From positions 434,001 through 498,000 of the forward strand of contig NZ_QGLK01000001.1 in NCBI RefSeq assembly GCF_003202755.1: a stretch of DNA of 64,000 nucleotides, in the 5' to 3' direction. Below, in pieces: positions 42,670 to 50,989 of this stretch (within the stretch, counting starts at the first letter, position 1; the number at the start of each line of letters is the position of its first letter). Source of the stretch: Bifidobacterium asteroides. Its GTDB lineage: Bacteria; Actinomycetota; Actinomycetes; Actinomycetales; Bifidobacteriaceae. A program made the position numbers and the translations under genes. The notes beneath the pieces were generated by a model that was given only the letters and a program-made list of their open reading frames with translations, was not told the origin of the DNA and ran no database searches.

Positions 42670-43963
42670 ATCACCCTTCCTGCGCCTGTTCACCTACCCG
42701 GGCGCCGCCGGTTTCTGCCTGTCGGCCGTTCTGGCCCGTCTGCCCCTGGGCATGATGGGTCTGGGCATCGTGCTGGCCTTGAACCACATCTATGACAACT
42801 GGACTTCGGCCGGGCTGATGAGTGCCGTCTACACGCTCTGCGCGGCCCTGGTCACCCCCTTCTACGCCCGACTGTTTGACCGGTTCGGTCAGCGTCGGGT
42901 CGGGGTGACCGCCCTGATCGTGCAGGCTCTGGCCATCCTGGGATTCGCCGTGGGGGCCATGCGCCGGGTTCCCCTGGGAGTGCTCTTTGTCCTGGCGGCT
43001 CTGATGGGCCTGACCCAGTTCGCCTTCGGAGCCCTGGTGCGCACCCGCTGGGCCTGGGTGCTGCGCGACGACAAGACCAACCTGCTCAACACCGCCTACG
43101 CCCTGGAGTCGGGGCTGGACGAGTGCGTCTTTATCCTGGGACCCATCCTCTCCGCTTACCTGGCCACCTCGGTCAGCCCGGTCTCCCAGCTCTATCTGCC
43201 TGCCCTGGCCCTGTTGGTCGGCGGACTGACCTTCTTCGCCATGCGTTCCACCGAGCCTCCGGCCGTCGTTCGCATGGAGGCGGTCAACCAGTCGGCAGCG
43301 GATCACTCCCCGGTGGATGCCCATGGAGACGTCCTGCCAACTGATGCTGAAGGCCACCAGGGCTCTCGCTCGGCTCTGGTCTACCCGGGCATCCTCCTGC
43401 TGGTGGTGATCTTCGTCGTCTTCAACATGAGCTTTTCCGCGGTGGACGTCTCGGTGACCGCCCTGACCAAGTCCATGGGTCGCGAGGGGGCGGTGGGCCT
43501 GCAGCTGGCTCTGTTCGCCTTGGGCTCCCTGTGTGGGGCGCTGATCTTCGGCTCGGTCAGGCTCAAAGGATCCCGCTGGCGCTATCTGACGACCTTCCTG
43601 GTGCTGCTGACCATGGGCTATGTGGTCTTCCGCCTGGTCATGGACAACCTGGTCCTGCTGGGTCTGGCCGAGGTGCTGACTGGCTTGTGTGTTTCGCCCA
43701 TCTTTGCTACCGGCAACTTGATTGTGCGCGAGAACGTGGATGCTCGGGCCCTCACCGAGGGACTCTCCTGGCTGTCCACCGGCGGGTCCATTGGCACCTC
43801 CCTGGGATCTACCCTGGCCGGAGTCGCTCTGGATCAGTTCGGGCCCCACGGCGGCATGACCATTCCGGCGGTGGTCACCTGCTGCGCTGTCCCCCTGGCA
43901 CTGCTGGGCTGGGCCAGGAGCCGCGGGAGAGGTATCGTCGCGAAAAAGAGCGAAAATGCATAG
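42656..43963 (+). CDS. MFS transporter (drug/metabolite efflux type)
   Basis: A 435-residue protein with about twelve membrane segments. The start at 42656 has AAGG 9 bases upstream; 42647 is an in-frame alternative. The first loop carries ARLFDRFGQRRVG, a variant of the MFS motif A. The central hydrophilic loop (about 205-240) separates two six-helix halves. Substrate unknown. It overlaps the acetyltransferase gene and is followed 30 bases later by dapB. Confidence 0.8.
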   Translation: MAAAKSPFLRLFTYPGAAGFCLSAVLARLPLGMMGLGIVLALNHIYDNWTSAGLMSAVYTLCAALVTPFYARLFDRFGQRRVGVTALIVQALAILGFAVGAMRRVPLGVLFVLAALMGLTQFAFGALVRTRWAWVLRDDKTNLLNTAYALESGLDECVFILGPILSAYLATSVSPVSQLYLPALALLVGGLTFFAMRSTEPPAVVRMEAVNQSAADHSPVDAHGDVLPTDAEGHQGSRSALVYPGILLLVVIFVVFNMSFSAVDVSVTALTKSMGREGAVGLQLALFALGSLCGALIFGSVRLKGSRWRYLTTFLVLLTMGYVVFRLVMDNLVLLGLAEVLTGLCVSPIFATGNLIVRENVDARALTEGLSWLSTGGSIGTSLGSTLAGVALDQFGPHGGMTIPAVVTCCAVPLALLGWARSRGRGIVAKKSENA

Positions 43964-43993
43964 TGAAATGAACAGTGGAGAAGGAGGCAGCCG

Positions 43994-44731
43994 ATGATTC
44001 GCGTATCGGTGCTGGGTGCAGGTGGACGCATGGGAACCGAGGTGGTGCATGCTCTGAATGACGCGCAGGATATGCAGACGGCCCTGCTGCTGGGCCCGGA
44101 TGACGATCCGGCGGCCATTAATCCGAGTAACACGGATGTGGCGGTCGACTTCACCAGCCCCGATGCTGTCCTGGGCAACACCCTGACCCTGATAGGGCAG
44201 GGCGTCCACTCCGTCATTGGCACCACCGGCTGGACCAAGGAGCGTTTGGACCAGGTCGAGCAGGCACTGGACGAGCATCCTGGGCTCAGCGTCTTCATCG
44301 CTCCCAACTTCGCCATCTCCGCAGTGCTGGCCGACCGGTTCGCAGCCATGGCGGCCCGCTACTTTGAGTCGGCCGAGGTGGTAGAGATGCACCATCCCGA
44401 TAAGGTCGACGCCCCTTCTGGTACTGCCCTGGGGACCGCTTCCGCCATCGCCGAGGCTCGTCGCCAGGCTGGCATGGGTCCCATGCCCGACGCGACACAA
44501 CAACCTGATCCCTCTAGGGGTCGGGTGGTTGACGGCGTCCATGTCCATGCCGTTCGGCTGCGGGGACTGAACGCGCATGAAGAGGTGCTCATGGGCAACC
44601 CCGGCGAGCAGCTGACCATTCGCGCAGACAGCTTCGAGCGTGTCTCCTTCATGCCCGGAGTCATCCTGGCCGTGCGCCGTGCTGGAAGCATTCCAGGACT
44701 GACCGTGGGCCTGGACCACTATCTGTTCTGA
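43994..44731 (+). CDS. dapB: 4-hydroxy-tetrahydrodipicolinate reductase
   Basis: Second committed enzyme of lysine and meso-diaminopimelate (or cross-link lysine) synthesis; reduces HTPA with NAD(P)H. The N-terminal Rossmann loop is VSVLGAGGRMGTEVV. The catalytic/substrate motif is MHHPDKVDAPSGTAL. TTGW follows the nucleotide domain (GTTGWTKER). At 245 aa it is of family size. AAGGAGGCAGC is a strong ribosome-binding site. dapA follows 40 bases downstream, so both steps are made together. Confidence 0.96.
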   Translation: MIRVSVLGAGGRMGTEVVHALNDAQDMQTALLLGPDDDPAAINPSNTDVAVDFTSPDAVLGNTLTLIGQGVHSVIGTTGWTKERLDQVEQALDEHPGLSVFIAPNFAISAVLADRFAAMAARYFESAEVVEMHHPDKVDAPSGTALGTASAIAEARRQAGMGPMPDATQQPDPSRGRVVDGVHVHAVRLRGLNAHEEVLMGNPGEQLTIRADSFERVSFMPGVILAVRRAGSIPGLTVGLDHYLF

Positions 44732-44771
44732 TATCCGCAAGAGCGTCCCCATCTGCAAGTAGCGTGAAGGT

Positions 44772-45677
44772 ATGACTGAGACCGTTACCCATCTGCTTCC
44801 TCCCGCACCCTTCGGACGGGTGATCCCCGCCATGATCACACCTATGAATAAGGACGGATCCGTGGATTATGGGGCTGCCGCCAATCTGGCCCGCACCTTG
44901 GTGGCCGATGGGGCTGACGGCATCCTGGTCAACGGCACAACAGGCGAGTCTCCCGTCACTCACATGGAGGAGAAGGTCAACCTGGTCAGGGCCGTCAAGG
45001 ATGCCGTCGATGTGCCCGTCATTTCCGGAGCTGGCTCCAACGACACAGCGCACACGGTACGCATGGTGGAGATGACCCAAGAGGCCGGGGCCGATGCCCT
45101 GCTGGTGGTCATGCCCTACTACTCGCGGCCCTCCCAGGATGGGGTGGTGGCCCACTTCCGTTCGGTGTGCCAGTCGGCTCAGCGACCAATCATTCTCTAC
45201 GATGTGCCCGCACGGACCGGGCTGCACGTCGAGCTGGACACTTACCGGCGCCTGGCCGAGTTGGATGCGATCACCGCCGTCAAGGATGCCACGGGGGACT
45301 TGGCTTCCATGCCTCGCAAACGACAGGAGACCGGCCTGACCTGGTACTCCGGTGATGATGGGCTCTATCTGCCCCTCCTGGCTCTGGGCGCGGTCGGCGT
45401 CATCTCGGTCATTGCCCATGTGGCATCCGGACCCATGAAGCGCCTGGCTGATGATTTTGATGCTGGCGACCTGGATGGCGCAAGGGATCTGGCCGTGCGC
45501 CTGGACCCGCTGGTCCAGGCTCTGAACGGCCAAGGCCAGCAGGCCGTCATGGCCAAGGCCGCTCTGAAAGTGGCCGGCAGACTGGACCAGACGGCCATGA
45601 GGCTGCCCAATCTGGGCCCCGATGAGGACCAGGTGGCTCTTGCCCGCAAGGGCATGAAGGCTGCTGGGCTGATTTGA
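44772..45677 (+). CDS. dapA: 4-hydroxy-tetrahydrodipicolinate synthase
   Basis: Condenses pyruvate with aspartate semialdehyde in the cytoplasm. The TIM-barrel carries NGTTGESPVT, the Tyr motif VMPYYSRPSQDG, LYDVPARTG, and the Schiff-base Lys in AVKDATGD. 301 aa is normal. Its product feeds DapB encoded just upstream. It is distinct from the second DapA/NanA-family gene at 59425, which lacks the GTTGE and PARTG signatures. Confidence 0.95.
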   Translation: MTETVTHLLPPAPFGRVIPAMITPMNKDGSVDYGAAANLARTLVADGADGILVNGTTGESPVTHMEEKVNLVRAVKDAVDVPVISGAGSNDTAHTVRMVEMTQEAGADALLVVMPYYSRPSQDGVVAHFRSVCQSAQRPIILYDVPARTGLHVELDTYRRLAELDAITAVKDATGDLASMPRKRQETGLTWYSGDDGLYLPLLALGAVGVISVIAHVASGPMKRLADDFDAGDLDGARDLAVRLDPLVQALNGQGQQAVMAKAALKVAGRLDQTAMRLPNLGPDEDQVALARKGMKAAGLI

Positions 45678-45698
45678 ATCAGTCCTGAAAGCAACGTC

Positions 45699-45718
45699 GC
45701 CCCTGTATAGGCAGGGGC
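45699..45718 (+). promoter_or_regulatory. hairpin covering the RNase J ribosome-binding site
   Basis: GCCCCTG (45699-45705) pairs perfectly with CAGGGGC (45712-45718). The AGGGG in the second arm is the only plausible ribosome-binding site for the ATG at 45723. When folded, the site would be hidden. Confidence 0.5.
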
Positions 45719-45722
45719 ACAG

Positions 45723-47597
45723 ATGATAGAAACACAAGTGACAATGGCAAGAAAACAAGAAGAATCAAACACGACCGGCAAAAGCAGAAGTCGTCGGTCC
45801 TCCTCCAAGAACGGCAAGCAGGGGTCAAGCAGGTCCCGGGGCGAATCCCGCAACCGTCGCAACGGCGCCATCGCCCGCGGCAAGGGCACCCAGACCGAGC
45901 AGCATCTGGTAGCGCCCCCCAAGTACCGCAAGGGCTCTATGCGCATCGTTCCCTTGGGTGGCCTGGGCGAAATCGGCCGCAACATGAATGTGATCGAGTA
46001 CAACGGCCACATCCTGCTGATCGACTGCGGCGTGCTCTTCCCCGAGGAGGAGCAGCCGGGTGTGGATCTGATTCTGCCTGACTTCAGCTACATCAAGGAC
46101 AAGCTGGATCAGGTGGATGCCCTGGTTCTGACCCACGGACATGAGGATCATATTGGTGGTGTGCCCTACCTGCTCAAGCTGCGTCCGGACATCCCCCTGA
46201 TCGGATCCAAGCTGACCCTGGGATTCGTCGACGCAAAGTGCGAGGAGCACCATCTCAAGCCCACCAAGGTTGAGGTCAAGGGTCGCGACAAGCTCAAGGT
46301 AGGCCCCTTCAATCTTGAGTTCGTGGCGGTCACCCACTCCATTCCCGATGCCTTGGCGGTCTCCGTGCGCACCCCGGCAGGCCACATCATCGACACCGGC
46401 GACATGAAGATCGACCCGCTGCCTCTGGATCACCGTCTGACCGACCTGCGCGAGTTCGCCAAGCTTGGCGAGTCCGGCGTGGACCTGCTTATGGTCGATT
46501 CCACCAACGCCGAGGTCCCCGGCTTCGTCAAGCCCGAAATCTCCATCGCCCCCGCCCTGGACAAGGCCTTCGCCGAGGCCCAGCGCAAGATCATCGTGGC
46601 ATCCTTCTCCAGCCACGTCCACCGGGTGCAGCAGGTGGTCGACGCCGCCCACAAGTTCGGCCGCAAGGTGGTCTTCGCCGGCCGATCCATGGTTCGCAAC
46701 ATGTCCATTGCTTCAGACCTGGGTTACCTGCACCTGCCTGAGGACACTGTGGTCGACCTCAAGGATGCCCACAGCATTCCGGACGAGAAGATCGTCTACA
46801 TGTGCACCGGATCCCAGGGCGAGCCCATGGCGGCTCTGGGTCGCATCGCCGACGGGACCCACCGTGACATCACCATCAACGAGTTCGACACGGTCATCCT
46901 GGCCAGCTCGCTCATTCCCGGCAACGAGCACGAGGTCTACAAGGTCATCAACAAGCTGGTGCGCCTTGGCGCCAAGGTGGTCAACCGCGACAACGCGGCC
47001 ATCCACGTCTCCGGACACTCCGATGAGGGCGAACTGCTGCACTTCTACAACATCGTGCAGCCCAAGTGTGCCATGCCCATCCACGGCGAGAACCGGCATC
47101 TGGTGGCCAATGGCCTGATTGCCGTCAAGACCGGCGTGGATCCGCAGAACGTGGTCCTTGCCGAGGATGGCGATGTGGTGGACCTCTATCATGGCCAGGC
47201 CGCCGTGGTCGGGTCCGTGCCCTGCGGATACGTCTATGTGGACGGGGACTCCGTGGGCCAGCTGACTGACGACGAGTTGGAGCAGCGTCGGATTCTGGGC
47301 ACCGAGGGCTTCGTCTCCGCCTTCGCCGTGGTCGACACCGAGACCAGCAAGGTCGTCTCCGGCCCCAAGCTCTACCTGAACGCCGTGGCTGAGGATGAGA
47401 GCGAGTTCAAGTCCATCAACGCCCAGATTGTTGATCAGCTTGAGGATGCCATGTCCAAGGGAACCACCGGCACCTACCAGCTCCAGCAGATGATGCGCCG
47501 CACCCTTGGCGGCTGGATCTCCCGCAAGCTGCACCGCAGGCCCATGATCGTGCCCGTGGTGGCCGACATCGCCACCGACGTGCAGCCGCAGGACTGA
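45723..47597 (+). CDS. rnj: ribonuclease J
   Basis: Metallo-beta-lactamase/beta-CASP ribonuclease with 5'-3' exo- and endonuclease activity in RNA turnover and rRNA maturation. The metal site is LTHGHEDHIGG (HxHxDH). The MVDSTNAE, ASFSSHVHR, CTGSQGEP and HVSGHSDEGEL motifs of the beta-CASP domain are all present. The first ~65 residues are basic and Ser/Arg/Lys-rich, as in other actinobacterial RNase J proteins, and may bind RNA. 624 aa in total. An ATG at 45744 is an alternative start but has no ribosome-binding site. It ends in a hairpin shared with the minus-strand gene. Confidence 0.95.
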   Translation: MIETQVTMARKQEESNTTGKSRSRRSSSKNGKQGSSRSRGESRNRRNGAIARGKGTQTEQHLVAPPKYRKGSMRIVPLGGLGEIGRNMNVIEYNGHILLIDCGVLFPEEEQPGVDLILPDFSYIKDKLDQVDALVLTHGHEDHIGGVPYLLKLRPDIPLIGSKLTLGFVDAKCEEHHLKPTKVEVKGRDKLKVGPFNLEFVAVTHSIPDALAVSVRTPAGHIIDTGDMKIDPLPLDHRLTDLREFAKLGESGVDLLMVDSTNAEVPGFVKPEISIAPALDKAFAEAQRKIIVASFSSHVHRVQQVVDAAHKFGRKVVFAGRSMVRNMSIASDLGYLHLPEDTVVDLKDAHSIPDEKIVYMCTGSQGEPMAALGRIADGTHRDITINEFDTVILASSLIPGNEHEVYKVINKLVRLGAKVVNRDNAAIHVSGHSDEGELLHFYNIVQPKCAMPIHGENRHLVANGLIAVKTGVDPQNVVLAEDGDVVDLYHGQAAVVGSVPCGYVYVDGDSVGQLTDDELEQRRILGTEGFVSAFAVVDTETSKVVSGPKLYLNAVAEDESEFKSINAQIVDQLEDAMSKGTTGTYQLQQMMRRTLGGWISRKLHRRPMIVPVVADIATDVQPQD

Positions 47598-47612
47598 CCT
47601 CTACTGTCCGCA

Positions 47613-47673
47613 TACTGATACCGAAGGCTCCGGTTGCCCAGACGGACGGCCGGAGCCTTCAGTGTTATCAGTA
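47613..47673. terminator. bidirectional hairpin between rnj and the dehydrogenase remnant
   Basis: GAAGGCTCCGG (47623-47633) pairs with CCGGAGCCTTC (47650-47660), and outside it TACTGATA (47613-47620) pairs with TATCAGTA (47666-47673). T-runs are weak on both sides. Its place between two convergent genes fits a two-way terminator. Confidence 0.55.
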
Positions 47674-47684
47674 GACAGTAGCGC

Positions 47685-48524
47685 TTACATGCTCACGATG
47701 ATCTTGACGTGGTTTTCCGCGTCCTGACGCAGCTGGCGGAAGCCTTTGTCCACGATGTCCTCGACCTTGATCCGGTCGGTGATGAAGGTGGACAGGTCGA
47801 TGTTCCGGTCATGGATGAGCTTGATGGCATCGGCATGATCGTTGGCGTATCCCATGGTGCAGCGGATGAACTTCTCTCCGAAGCCCAGCTCCTTGGTCAG
47901 GTTCAGCGTGATGGGCTTGCCATGCAGGGCCACGACCATGAGTCCGCCAGTGGCCTTTAAGGCCTCCAAAAGCTGGTGGTCAACAGGCTCGGCTCCTGCT
48001 GCATCGAAGACCAGGTCAGCCCCGGCTTCGTCGGTCTCGTGGCGGACCCTCTCCGCCAGGTCCTCTTTGCTGGGATCGACCACGATGTCGGCCGAATGCG
48101 ACTGCAGGGCCTTCTCCTTATGCTCGCTGAGTCCGCCGCCTCCGTTGATACCGATACCGGCCAGCTTGTCGCAGTCATTGTAGTTGCCAGCCTTGCAGGC
48201 TGGGCATTCGCCACATGCGATTTCGGCCTCGACGACCACCGAGTCGCCCACCTTCATATCCGTGTGCACATCGTCGGCGATGGCCTCGATGGTACCCGAG
48301 ATCTCATGGCCGAAGACTACCGGTAGGGTCTCTCCCGTGAGCGGATGGGGATGGTCGGGCGAATTCCCGCCCCCGTTGACTGCTCCGTCGTAGTAAAGAT
48401 GAACATCTGAACCGCAAATGCCAGTGAAAGCGGGGTGGATCTTGATGGTTCCCGGTTTGAGCTAAGGCTCGGGAATATCCTCCAGACGTACATCCTCCTT
48501 GCCGTAGTACATCAATGCTCTCAT
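47685..48524 (-). pseudogene. zinc-dependent alcohol/butanediol dehydrogenase, decayed
   Basis: Remnant of a medium-chain zinc dehydrogenase. From ATG 48524 the frame reads MRALMYYGKEDVRLEDIPEP and then meets TAG (48462-48464), where relatives commonly continue with a sense codon before LKPG. The same frame goes on with catalytic-zinc (GICGSDVHLYYDG, FGHEISG) and structural-zinc (CGECPACKAGNYNDC) motifs. After GGGGLSEHK it jumps to ADIVVDPSKEDLAERV, so about 80-90 residues holding the GxGxxG dinucleotide loop are missing. About 280 codons remain against ~350 normally. A protein starting at 48269 would lack both the first zinc ligands and the NAD site. A good GAGAGG ribosome-binding site survives. 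Confidence 0.85.
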
Positions 48525-48952
48525 AGCGTATATCCTCTCTGATATGCGTGTATGCCCTGCACGGACGAAGTTGAATACCCAAACATGACACATCCCTGCG
48601 GCGGGTGACGCTCCCTCGTTGGAGACCGCCTAATTTTCATATTAGCGCGGATATGCAGCCCAAGTAGTGGGAGTTTTGGCCAGGACTTCGCTGCACCGGA
48701 CGAAATGGGATTTTGTAAGGCAGTTATGTTGGCGAAGGTTTTTCGTAGTCTACAGTTGAAAAAAGTTTGCTTCTATGGGTTTCATGCATACCGGTTACCG
48801 CTCTTTAGGTCTTTGTCTCTTTCTATGACTGATCAGTAGTCTTGAAAAGTCTCTAGCACCTTGTCTACATGCGAAGTTCAATCATTGGAATAAGACGGAA
48901 CAAGAAGATATGCCTTGGTCTTTGCCCCAAGCCGAAAATTCAGATGCGGTGT
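48525..48952. other. intergenic region without a recognisable gene
   Basis: About 430 bases of lower GC than the neighbouring core genes, between the dehydrogenase remnant and the ABC operon terminator. No reading frame with family features is seen on either strand. It must contain the former promoter of the dehydrogenase. Confidence 0.5.
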
Positions 48953-48954
48953 TT

Positions 48955-49003
48955 CGCAAAACAATCTTGGGACGGTCCTCGATGAGGAGGATCGTCCCAA
49001 GAT
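48955..49003 (-). terminator. terminator of the sugar ABC operon
   Basis: A 17-base-pair stem (48964-48980 with 48987-49003, one G-T pair) and a six-base loop. Read on the minus strand it is followed by TTGTTTTGCG. It lies 19 bases after the permease stop codon. Confidence 0.8.
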
Positions 49004-49022
49004 GCAATAGAAGAAGCGCCGT

Positions 49023-49928
49023 TTACTTTACTGCGCCTGCTACGATTCCTTGGTTTAGCTTGCGCTGGAAGATCACGTAGAAAATGATGGTCGGAATGAT
49101 GCTGAGCAGAGAAGCCGCAGCCAAGGTTGTGGCATCCATGGTGTGCTGTCCCTGAATAGTGGCCAAAGCCAGAGGGACGGTTTGTACGGAATCGTCCATG
49201 AGGAAAGCCATGGGAATCATGTACTCGTTCCAGGTCCATACGAAGAAGAACACGAAAAGTACGCTGATAGTTGGCCACGAGATGGGAAGGACGATCTTTC
49301 TTAGTACCTGCCAGCGGTTGGCCCCATCTATGGAGGCTGCCTCAAGAATGGCCTGGGGGAAGGTGCCGTATACCGCCGAAAGGAGGTAAGTGCCATATGC
49401 GCTCTGAATCACTGTGAAGATGATGATTATAGAGAGCTGGGTGTTGTAAAGCCCTATGTCCTTGAAGATGGTATAGAGCGGGTAGAGCAGGGACTCTTGT
49501 GGGAGCATGTTGGCAAGCATGATCAAGAGTATGATCCACTGGTTGCCTTTGACGCGTCCGATACCTAGTGCGAAAGAGTTAAGAACGGAGAGCACAACTC
49601 CCATCACTGCGACTGCAAGTGAGATGACCAAGCTGTTGACAAATTTCATGGGGAAGTTGCTGCTTACCCAGAAAGATGTGATTCCGCTCATTGTCGGGTG
49701 CGCAGGAAGAGAGAGCGGCCCTGTTGCGTTGTAGTCTCCGATGGTCTTAAAGGCATTCATTGCCAAAATCAGAAGAGGGAAGAGCATGATGACCGCGCCC
49801 AGAATAAGGAGGATCAGCGCCACCCAGTTGCCCCAACTCCGAATATGCTTGCTTTTCTTGTCTTTTGATGTGACTGGAAGAGTGGAGCCTGACTGATTGG
49901 TTACTATTTCTGCATTTGCCTGTGTCAT
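49023..49928 (-). CDS. sugar ABC transporter permease, MalG/CUT1 type
   Basis: A 301-residue inner-membrane permease with six predicted segments. The conserved EAA loop, which contacts the ATPase, reads EAASIDGANRWQVLRKIVLP near residue 205. The C-terminus GIVAGAVK is the usual MalG ending. The N-terminus is an extended polar 30 residues. It lies 13 bases after its partner permease. No ATPase gene is present in the operon, so a shared MsmK-type ATPase encoded elsewhere is expected (known for many Gram-positive CUT1 systems). Confidence 0.9.
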   Translation of the reverse strand: MTQANAEIVTNQSGSTLPVTSKDKKSKHIRSWGNWVALILLILGAVIMLFPLLILAMNAFKTIGDYNATGPLSLPAHPTMSGITSFWVSSNFPMKFVNSLVISLAVAVMGVVLSVLNSFALGIGRVKGNQWIILLIMLANMLPQESLLYPLYTIFKDIGLYNTQLSIIIIFTVIQSAYGTYLLSAVYGTFPQAILEAASIDGANRWQVLRKIVLPISWPTISVLFVFFFVWTWNEYMIPMAFLMDDSVQTVPLALATIQGQHTMDATTLAAASLLSIIPTIIFYVIFQRKLNQGIVAGAVK

Positions 49929-49941
49929 GGTTTCCCCTTCT

Positions 49942-50880
49942 CTAGTCCATGTTCTTTTCGACGCGTCCCTGAATCAGAGTGAACACGACAGAAAAGACGA
50001 TGATCACTATGGTCAGGGCTGTGGAGATTGCAGCACCGTAGCCCACTTGATGAAGTTGGAAGAACTGATTGTAGGAGTAGTAGGAAGGCACGATGGTGCT
50101 TGTGCCGGGTCCGCCCTTGGTAAGCAGGTAGACCGGCCCGAAGGTTTTCAATGCTCCAATGGTGGCGGTCAGGATGACCACCAAGAGTTCCGGGATAATG
50201 GAAGGGAGGGTTACCACTCTGAACTTCTGCCACCAGTTGGCACCGTCCAGGCTGGCAGCTTCATAGAGTTCTGGGTCAACTCGTTGCAGGCCCGACATGA
50301 AGATGACAATTGGGTAGCCTAGCTGTATCCAGATCAAGATGAACATGAGTACGGGCAGTGCGCTGCCTGGGTCTCCCAGCCAGTTGTGCTGGAGACTACC
50401 AAGTCCTATCTTCTGAAGCAGTGCGTTGAAAGCGCCGTCGTCAGGCCGGAAGATCCATCCCATGATGATGGAAGCCACTGCCACTGGAAGCAACTGGGGT
50501 AGATAGTAGAGTGCCCGGATGAAAGAGGCACTGCCAGAGTTGAACTTTTTCTGAATCACATCTGTCAGGACAGATGAAATAAGTAGACCCAAAATGGTGG
50601 GGATGACGACTATTGCCACGATGATCCAGAAAGAGTTGATGAATGATTTCCAGAAAGTCGCGTCACCGATCAGCCGTTGCCAGTTGCGCAGGCCCACGAA
50701 CCGAACTGGCCCGACACCACGCCAGCGTGTAAAGCTGAGGTAGATATTCCAGATAAAGGGAACAATGATGATTACGGCCAAGGACAATATCCCTGGAATC
50801 AGATAGGGAATGAACTTAGTCGATTTGTTGCCGGGCAGTCTTGACGCTGTCGACTTTTTACTGCTAGCGCCTTGGGACAT
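49942..50880 (-). CDS. sugar ABC transporter permease, MalF/CUT1 type
   Basis: A 312-residue permease with six predicted segments. The EAA loop reads YEAASLDGANWWQKFRVVTLP near residue 220. The first membrane segment follows a basic Ser-rich N-terminus. It forms the channel with the MalG-type partner just downstream. A stem-loop separates it from the binding-protein gene upstream. The transported sugar is not evident; no glycoside hydrolase accompanies the operon. Confidence 0.9.
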   Translation of the reverse strand: MSQGASSKKSTASRLPGNKSTKFIPYLIPGILSLAVIIIVPFIWNIYLSFTRWRGVGPVRFVGLRNWQRLIGDATFWKSFINSFWIIVAIVVIPTILGLLISSVLTDVIQKKFNSGSASFIRALYYLPQLLPVAVASIIMGWIFRPDDGAFNALLQKIGLGSLQHNWLGDPGSALPVLMFILIWIQLGYPIVIFMSGLQRVDPELYEAASLDGANWWQKFRVVTLPSIIPELLVVILTATIGALKTFGPVYLLTKGGPGTSTIVPSYYSYNQFFQLHQVGYGAAISTALTIVIIVFSVVFTLIQGRVEKNMD

Positions 50881-50924
50881 GGCAGCCTCCCGATCTCCTT
50901 ATTAGCTAGTTAGTATTGGAAGGA

Positions 50925-50960
50925 TGGACGGTGCTTTCCGCGCAAGACAAGCACCGTCCA
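50925..50960 (-). promoter_or_regulatory. intercistronic stem-loop between binding protein and permeases
   Basis: TGGACGGTGCTT (50925-50936) pairs perfectly with AAGCACCGTCCA (50949-50960), 12 base pairs. The gap is 109 bases, whereas the permease genes are 13 apart. Such hairpins commonly raise binding-protein mRNA over permease mRNA. Confidence 0.55.
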
Positions 50961-50989
50961 GTCCAGATAATGATTGGATTACGTGAAGC

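Noticed and set aside
42671-44839. 722-codon frame antisense to the MFS transporter and dapB
   Set aside because: Shadow spanning two well-supported genes; Gln/His/Gly-rich with no motif.
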